Of a stretch of DNA of 64,000 bases, positions 59,598 to 64,000 are shown one piece after another. Under the pieces are notes generated by a model. That model was not told where the DNA came from. It ran no database searches and worked only from the letters and a program-made list of their open reading frames with translations. Every line of letters begins with the position of its first letter. The first letter of the stretch is position 1. A program made the translations under genes and the position numbers. The stretch is from Marinimicrobium sp050113635 (GTDB lineage Bacteria > Pseudomonadota > Gammaproteobacteria > Pseudomonadales > Cellvibrionaceae): positions 310,001 to 374,000 of the forward strand of contig NZ_JBNJLT010000002.1 in NCBI RefSeq assembly GCF_050113635.1. Reading direction: 5' to 3'.

Positions 59598-61868
59598 TTA
59601 GAAATTGACGGTCAAACCAACGTTCATATAGCGGCCATCCAACACTTTGCCAAAGTCTTCCTGGGTTACCCGTTTATCAAACAGGTTGTATACGCCCATG
59701 TAAACGTTGGCGGCTTTGCTGAAGTGGTAAGTCAGACCCGCGTCAACAAAGGTGTAGGCCGGAATCTCGCTGGTGCCGGTTTGTGCCGTGCTGCTTTTAT
59801 ACTTCACACGGCTCCACACCTTGAACTGCTCGGACACGCGCCAGTCGGCTTTCAGGTTCACCCGGTGCTCCGGCTGGTTGTTCAGCGGCTCGCCGGCGTT
59901 TTCACCGGTTTTCTGCTCGCTGTCGGAGTAGGTGTAGTTGGCCGTGGCATCCACGCTACCGAACGGAATCGTGATAGCCGCTTCCACACCCCGTAACTCA
60001 GCATCTTCTACGTTCTGATACTGGTAAACACGTTGATAAGGAACGCCGAGGTAGGAGCAGTCATAAGCCAGGGGCTCACTCTCCTGGCAGATGACCGGCT
60101 TTTCGATTTTGTCTTTGAAATCAGTCTGGTACACGGTAATCGAGGCGTGAGCACCAGCATCCGAATTCCACAGCAACGCCGACTCGTAACTGACGCTCTC
60201 TTCCGGTTTCAGGTCATCATTGCCCACATCTGCGCCATCCGTGCTGCGGCCACCGCCGCCTTCCACCCATTGCGAATCGCCCTGCTTGAGATCCGGGGTG
60301 CTGTAGCCGGTGCTGACGCCCGCCTTGAACGTCCACTGAGACGTAACACGGTAAATGCCGTACAAGCGCGGGGTGATTTCATCGCCATACTTTTCGTCAT
60401 TCACCCAGCGGGCGCCACCGGTCAGTGCCAGCTTGTCCGTTAACGACCATTCATCCTCCACAAACACAGCGGAATCCCAACGCTCCAGCGTGGCTTTATT
60501 CTTGGCCCGCTCCGGGTTTTCGGTTTTTTGCTCGCGGTACTGACCACCGACGGTCAGCATGTGATCGCCCAGCGCCATCACTGTGCTGGTATTGAGCGTG
60601 GTCCGTCCATACCGGGCATTCTGGGTGATGTTCTTCATATCCTCATCCTGAAGATAACTGTGCGTCTGGATATTGCCGTTCCAGTGAATATCGTGCGTCA
60701 ATGCGTAGTGGCTGCGCTCATTTTCAAGCTCCAATTCACCGCTTCGATCCGCCGTACCGACCGCACGCTGTCGAGCAAACCCGGCTTCCAGTTGCAGGCT
60801 CTGCGCCTCCGTGGCCTGCCAGCTCAATTTAGCGGTATTACTGTCTTTGCGCATTTGCCGATAACCGTTCACGATGGCGTCTTCTTCACGGTTATGCGTA
60901 TTGCCGTATACCGCCAGACCCAACCTGTCTTTTACCAGCGCACCACTCAGGTAATAGCGGTACTGGTCCGAGTCTCCGGAGTTGGAATCGTCCTGGATGG
61001 TTTTATCGGCGGTGACGGTGCCGCTCCATTCATTCACAACTTTCTTGGTGATCACATTCACCACCCCACCGAGGGCGTCCGAACCGTACAACGACGACAT
61101 GGGGCCGCGAATAATTTCGATACGCTCAATGGCCGACATCGGCGGCAACCAGCCAAACTCGGCGCCTCCACCAAAGCCGTTGTAATAAGCCTGGCGGGAC
61201 CCCTGGGCTTTACCGTCGACCATGATGAGGGTGTACTTTGAGTCCAGCCCGCGAATGGATATTTCACCCGTGCCCCCTTTGCGACCCGGGCCCCCTTCGA
61301 TGGAAAGGCCCGGAATGTCTTGCAGTGCGTCAGTCAGGTCGGTATAGGATTTCCCTTCCAGCTCCTCGCGACTGATCACGGAGATACTCGCGGGTGCCTC
61401 CACGATATCCTGCTCAAAACCGGCCGCACTGACCACGACAGACTTCAGGCGCTTTGGTGCTTCACGGCGGCTGTCCGAGGAGACCGGCTCGCGCGTCAAT
61501 TCGATGTAATTGTTGGCGGTGATGCGGTAGTTCACTCCGGTTCCGGCCAGCAAGCGGTCCAGGCCCGCGCCAATGGGGTAGGAGCCCCTGAGCCCCGCCG
61601 TACTCAGGCCTTCAAATGTTGAAGCGTCATACACCAGTTGCAAGTCCGCCTGAGTGGCAAAACGAATCAACGCCCGGGTCAATGGTTGAGCGGGAATCTG
61701 GAAGTCCCGCACCTGGGTCTGCGTAACGGCATCCGGCGCGCCGCTTGTTTCCTGTGCAGAGACGGTTGACGGCAGGGCCAGAGAACCGACGCTCAAAGCG
61801 CTGATGCACAAGGCCAAAGCCAGCGGTCGGTGGCGCTCCCCAAAGCGCGCTTGAAACAGTGTGGTCAT
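59598..61868 (-). CDS. TonB-dependent siderophore receptor with STN signalling domain
   Basis: A 756-residue FecA/FepA-type receptor. After a signal peptide (cut near VSAQE) a Secretin/TonB N-terminal (STN) domain runs to about residue 125 (FQIPAQPLTRALIRFATQAD, LAGTGVNYRITANNYIEL); this domain talks to FecR. Plug: VVVSAAGFEQDIVEAPASIS, ISIRGLDSKYTLIMVDGK and IERIEIIRGPMSSLYGSDAL. Barrel ends YMNVGLTVNF. GGAG precedes the ATG. The fecI-fecR-receptor order fits surface signalling in response to a ferric siderophore. The plug resembles the receptor at 31505. Confidence 0.93.
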   Translation of the reverse strand: MTTLFQARFGERHRPLALALCISALSVGSLALPSTVSAQETSGAPDAVTQTQVRDFQIPAQPLTRALIRFATQADLQLVYDASTFEGLSTAGLRGSYPIGAGLDRLLAGTGVNYRITANNYIELTREPVSSDSRREAPKRLKSVVVSAAGFEQDIVEAPASISVISREELEGKSYTDLTDALQDIPGLSIEGGPGRKGGTGEISIRGLDSKYTLIMVDGKAQGSRQAYYNGFGGGAEFGWLPPMSAIERIEIIRGPMSSLYGSDALGGVVNVITKKVVNEWSGTVTADKTIQDDSNSGDSDQYRYYLSGALVKDRLGLAVYGNTHNREEDAIVNGYRQMRKDSNTAKLSWQATEAQSLQLEAGFARQRAVGTADRSGELELENERSHYALTHDIHWNGNIQTHSYLQDEDMKNITQNARYGRTTLNTSTVMALGDHMLTVGGQYREQKTENPERAKNKATLERWDSAVFVEDEWSLTDKLALTGGARWVNDEKYGDEITPRLYGIYRVTSQWTFKAGVSTGYSTPDLKQGDSQWVEGGGGRSTDGADVGNDDLKPEESVSYESALLWNSDAGAHASITVYQTDFKDKIEKPVICQESEPLAYDCSYLGVPYQRVYQYQNVEDAELRGVEAAITIPFGSVDATANYTYSDSEQKTGENAGEPLNNQPEHRVNLKADWRVSEQFKVWSRVKYKSSTAQTGTSEIPAYTFVDAGLTYHFSKAANVYMGVYNLFDKRVTQEDFGKVLDGRYMNVGLTVNF

Positions 61869-62059
61869 TACAATCTCCGTGTTCGATTAGGCAAAAAGCG
61901 ATCCGGCCCCCTCTGTGCGGAGGACCTTCATCATCAGACGGTGCAATCGCCGAACAGTCGGCTTATTGATAATGCTTTTTATTTGCACTACCTCTAAGAC
62001 GTACCCATCACGGAATTCAGTAAAAAAAATCGAAAAAAGAAGATCACCCGATGCGCTGA

Positions 62060-63058
62060 TCAGCGCAGAATGGTCAGGAAGGGGGGAATGCGATAAACCT
62101 TCAAGTCAAGTTGCTTTGCCAGAGCATTCACGACCTGATCACTATCGGTGGGATCGAAGACGCCACTGACTCGAATTTGAGAGGCCTCAGACCGGCTCAG
62201 AATAATCTTGTGAGTGCGAAAACGGTTGAGCCGGGTAATGACATCCTTCAGCGATGTTCGCTCAAACACCAATTGATTGTGTTTCCACGCCTTGGCCCAG
62301 CCCGGGTCGGCCGAGACCGGAGCGTCCAGTTGCGCCCCCTGAACACGAACCCGCTGACCGGCATCGACATTCACCGGAGTATGAGTGGCTGGCGTCGATA
62401 CCGCCACCGCGTGCTCGATCACCGTCAGCTCAGCTGTTGTTCCTGCAAGCCGGTCCACCACAAACCGGGTGCCCAACGCCGTTCCCGACAAACTGCCCGC
62501 CTCCACCACAAAGGGGCGAAACCCCGCCCCGCGCTCCGCCGCAACTGTAAAGTAGGCGACGCCGCTCACCAGATTGACCCGACGAAAGTCGGCGTCATAG
62601 GCAACCGCGATAGCGGAATCCGGCCCCAGCCGCACCCGACTGCCATCGCGCAGCGTAACGGTTTGCTGCTCACCCGGCGCCGTTGCATAATCCGCTGCCG
62701 ATTCCCGCCCGGTCGGCCAGGCACCACTGAGCCACAACTGAACACACAGGACCATTAACACGCTCGCCGCCGCCACCCCGGCAGACCACCGGAAATGGCG
62801 GCATCGCGTTACACGGCTTTCAATGACCGCCTCGGATACCAAAGGCTCGCGCAACGCGCCCATTGCCCGCCAAACCTGCTGGGATTGTGTAAACGCTTCA
62901 CGATGTCTGGCGTCCTCAGCCAGCCAGCGGGAAAGTTGTTGCTGCTCGGAGCGTTCAATACCCCCTCCCGCGAGCCGCGTCACCCACTCCGCTGCCTGCT
63001 GGTCGATAGTCTCTTGCCCGGCTTGCTCAGAGGGCCGATTCTCTAGCGGCGGCATCAA
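62060..63058 (-). CDS. FecR-family anti-sigma/transmembrane sensor
   Basis: A 332-residue single-pass protein. The cytoplasmic N-terminus (AAEWVTRLAGGGIERSEQQQ, LSRWLAEDARHREAF) holds the sigma factor; a TM helix lies near residues 92-110 (GVAAASVLMVLCVQLWLSG); the periplasmic FecR domain (VTLRDGSRVRLGPDSAIAV, GVAYFTV) and a C-terminal STN-like part follow, contacting the receptor. It lies 33 bases after fecI. Start ATG at 63058 or 63055. Confidence 0.92.
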   Translation of the reverse strand: MMPPLENRPSEQAGQETIDQQAAEWVTRLAGGGIERSEQQQLSRWLAEDARHREAFTQSQQVWRAMGALREPLVSEAVIESRVTRCRHFRWSAGVAAASVLMVLCVQLWLSGAWPTGRESAADYATAPGEQQTVTLRDGSRVRLGPDSAIAVAYDADFRRVNLVSGVAYFTVAAERGAGFRPFVVEAGSLSGTALGTRFVVDRLAGTTAELTVIEHAVAVSTPATHTPVNVDAGQRVRVQGAQLDAPVSADPGWAKAWKHNQLVFERTSLKDVITRLNRFRTHKIILSRSEASQIRVSGVFDPTDSDQVVNALAKQLDLKVYRIPPFLTILR

Positions 63059-63091
63059 TGTGTCCCTATCAGAGGGTGGCGGTTCATCATG

Positions 63092-63601
63092 TCAGGCATC
63101 TTCGTCGCGCAGTTTCTGTACCGTGTACTTTAACGCCTGGGCCAGATGTTTTTGCACAGAACTTTCGGAAATATCCAGCGCACAGGCGGCATCCCGATAC
63201 GTCATCCCCTCGATACGGCAGAGAGTGAAAACCCTTCGGGTCCGCTCAGGCAGTTCCATCAACAGCGCCCGCAGGCGTTGCAACTGCCGCTCCCCGCCCA
63301 CGATAGACTCCGGGGCGGGACTGCCATCGAGCAATTGATCGAGATCCACTTGGTCCACCAAAGCTTCCGGTCGCACCGCCGCCTGACGGGAGTAATCCAC
63401 CGCGAGATTATGCGCCGTGCGGAACAGGTAGGAACGGGCGTGAGTAATGGCATCTCTGTCATTTCTGGCTTGCTGGGTAAAACGCAAAAAGGTTTCCTGA
63501 GTAAGATCAGCGGCCATCTCTGCATCGCGAAGACGACGCTGCAGATAAGCCTCAAGCTCTCGCCGATGAGCCAAAAACAGAGACGCTACGCGACTACTCA
63601 C
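63092..63601 (-). CDS. FecI-family ECF sigma factor
   Basis: A 169-residue ECF sigma. Region 2 (AADLTQETFLRFTQQA, THARSYLFRTAHNLAVDYSR) and region 4 (LMELPERTRRVFTLCRIEGM then TYRDAACALDISESSVQKHL) are complete. It is expected to transcribe the adjacent receptor when the STN/FecR relay is triggered. It begins with GTG and has no strong ribosome site. A strong Fur box about 92 bases upstream suggests iron repression. Confidence 0.93.
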   Translation of the reverse strand: MSSRVASLFLAHRRELEAYLQRRLRDAEMAADLTQETFLRFTQQARNDRDAITHARSYLFRTAHNLAVDYSRQAAVRPEALVDQVDLDQLLDGSPAPESIVGGERQLQRLRALLMELPERTRRVFTLCRIEGMTYRDAACALDISESSVQKHLAQALKYTVQKLRDEDA

Positions 63602-63692
63602 GATTGACTACCACGTTGCTCGCCATCAACACCCCGCCCCAGGCACGAAAAACCTATCCTGGCTGCACAACGATATGCAGCCGAGAATATAC

Positions 63693-63711
63693 TTGATAAT
63701 AATTATCATTG
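63693..63711. promoter_or_regulatory. Fur box between fecI and tonB
   Basis: TTGATAATAATTATCATTG contains a perfect palindrome TGATAATAATTATCA matching the 7-1-7 Fur consensus. It sits in the 236-base divergent spacer, so it could repress both fecI and tonB in iron-rich cells. Confidence 0.85.
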
Positions 63712-63837
63712 TATTTAGTATAAGTGGCCAGCGCAACTGCCGCCCGCGACTGATTGAAACCAACACGGCTCCATTGACCGCTGCCTACTCTTGGATTGGC
63801 AGCCCTTTATTTCTATGCTGTTCGTCACTCCATTGCC

Positions 63838-64000
63838 ATGAATGCACCGCTTGCTGCCTACAGCTCCGGCCTTCTTTCGACACCGCCCACTAACGCGTGG
63901 TCGCGGTGGCGAACCCCGCTGATCGCCAGCACGATTGTGGTGGCCGCACACAGTCTGGCACTCGGCATGCTGCTATGGACGAAAGCACCGGTGCTGAATG
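63838..64000 (+). CDS. tonB: Energy transducer TonB (N-terminus, cut by window end)
   Basis: 54 codons are visible before the window ends. A short start is followed by RWRTPLIASTIVVAAHSLAL and GMLLWTKAPVL, one N-terminal membrane anchor typical of TonB; the Pro-rich and C-terminal domains lie outside. Identification rests on this anchor and on the divergent Fur-controlled fecIR neighbour, so it is moderately supported. Confidence 0.6.
   Translation, partial: MNAPLAAYSSGLLSTPPTNAWSRWRTPLIASTIVVAAHSLALGMLLWTKAPVLN

Noticed and set aside
61869..62059. FecI-dependent promoter before the STN receptor
   Set aside because: A promoter is expected, but I could not find a clear -35/-10 for this ECF group, so I did not list one.

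Overview
The window looks like chromosomal DNA of a marine, polysaccharide- and glycan-degrading gammaproteobacterium. The housekeeping blocks hemA-prfA-prmC-moeB and lolB-ispE-tRNA-Gln-prs-rplY-pth-ychF are in the order usual for gammaproteobacteria. Four large TonB-dependent receptors, an outer-membrane glycoside hydrolase and a FecIR system suggest the Cellvibrionales (Marinimicrobium/Saccharophagus-like). That placement is inference from gene content, not from a search.

Layout. (1) 1-12650: core genes, namely a PfkB-family kinase, moeB/prmC/prfA/hemA on the minus strand, and a TPR lipoprotein, lolB, ispE, tRNA-Gln, prs, rplY, pth and ychF on the plus strand. (2) 12650-31500: a defence island. 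It holds an AbiEi/AbiEii-type toxin-antitoxin pair, tRNA-Met on the minus strand, and a complete type III-B CRISPR-Cas locus on the plus strand. The order is Cas_NE0113-type CARF protein, cmr1, cas10/cmr2, cmr3, a 44-codon ORF, cmr4, cmr5, cmr6, a Card1/Can2-type CARF nuclease, cas6, a 29-repeat array, a small glycine-rich hydrophobic protein, csx16, cas2, cas1, a second degenerate cas1-like gene, and a second cas2. (3) 31500-39100: a Fur-box-preceded siderophore-type receptor, then, convergent with it, a TonB-dependent receptor and a calcineurin-like phosphoesterase preceded by a triple Pho-box-like repeat. (4) 39117-41760: arsenic operon arsR-arsC-arsH-acr3. (5) 42068-44427: SulP transporter plus a tandem-domain universal stress protein. 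(6) 44599-57280: a putative N-acetylgalactosamine/galactosamine utilisation regulon. It has a TonB receptor, AgaR-like repressor, EamA permease, BadF-family kinase, AgaS, GatZ/KbaZ, and a divergent operon of an exported amidohydrolase, a GH36-like lipoprotein and a TlpA-like thioredoxin. Several copies of a TTTCATTATATTTC-like operator link the units. (7) 57277-64000: an iron-uptake cluster with an STN-domain receptor, FecR, FecI, DUF3649/PepSY/DUF3325 membrane proteins, a strong Fur box and the start of a divergent tonB.

The most unusual element is the CRISPR adaptation module (28946-31274). It has two Cas2 proteins and two Cas1-fold proteins, and the second Cas1-like protein appears to have lost the catalytic Glu/His. 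The array separates it from the Cmr effector genes, and two likely cyclic-oligoadenylate-handling proteins (Cas_NE0113 type and Csx16) sit at opposite ends of the locus. The putative GalNAc regulon and the Pho-box-controlled receptor/phosphoesterase pair are secondary points of interest.
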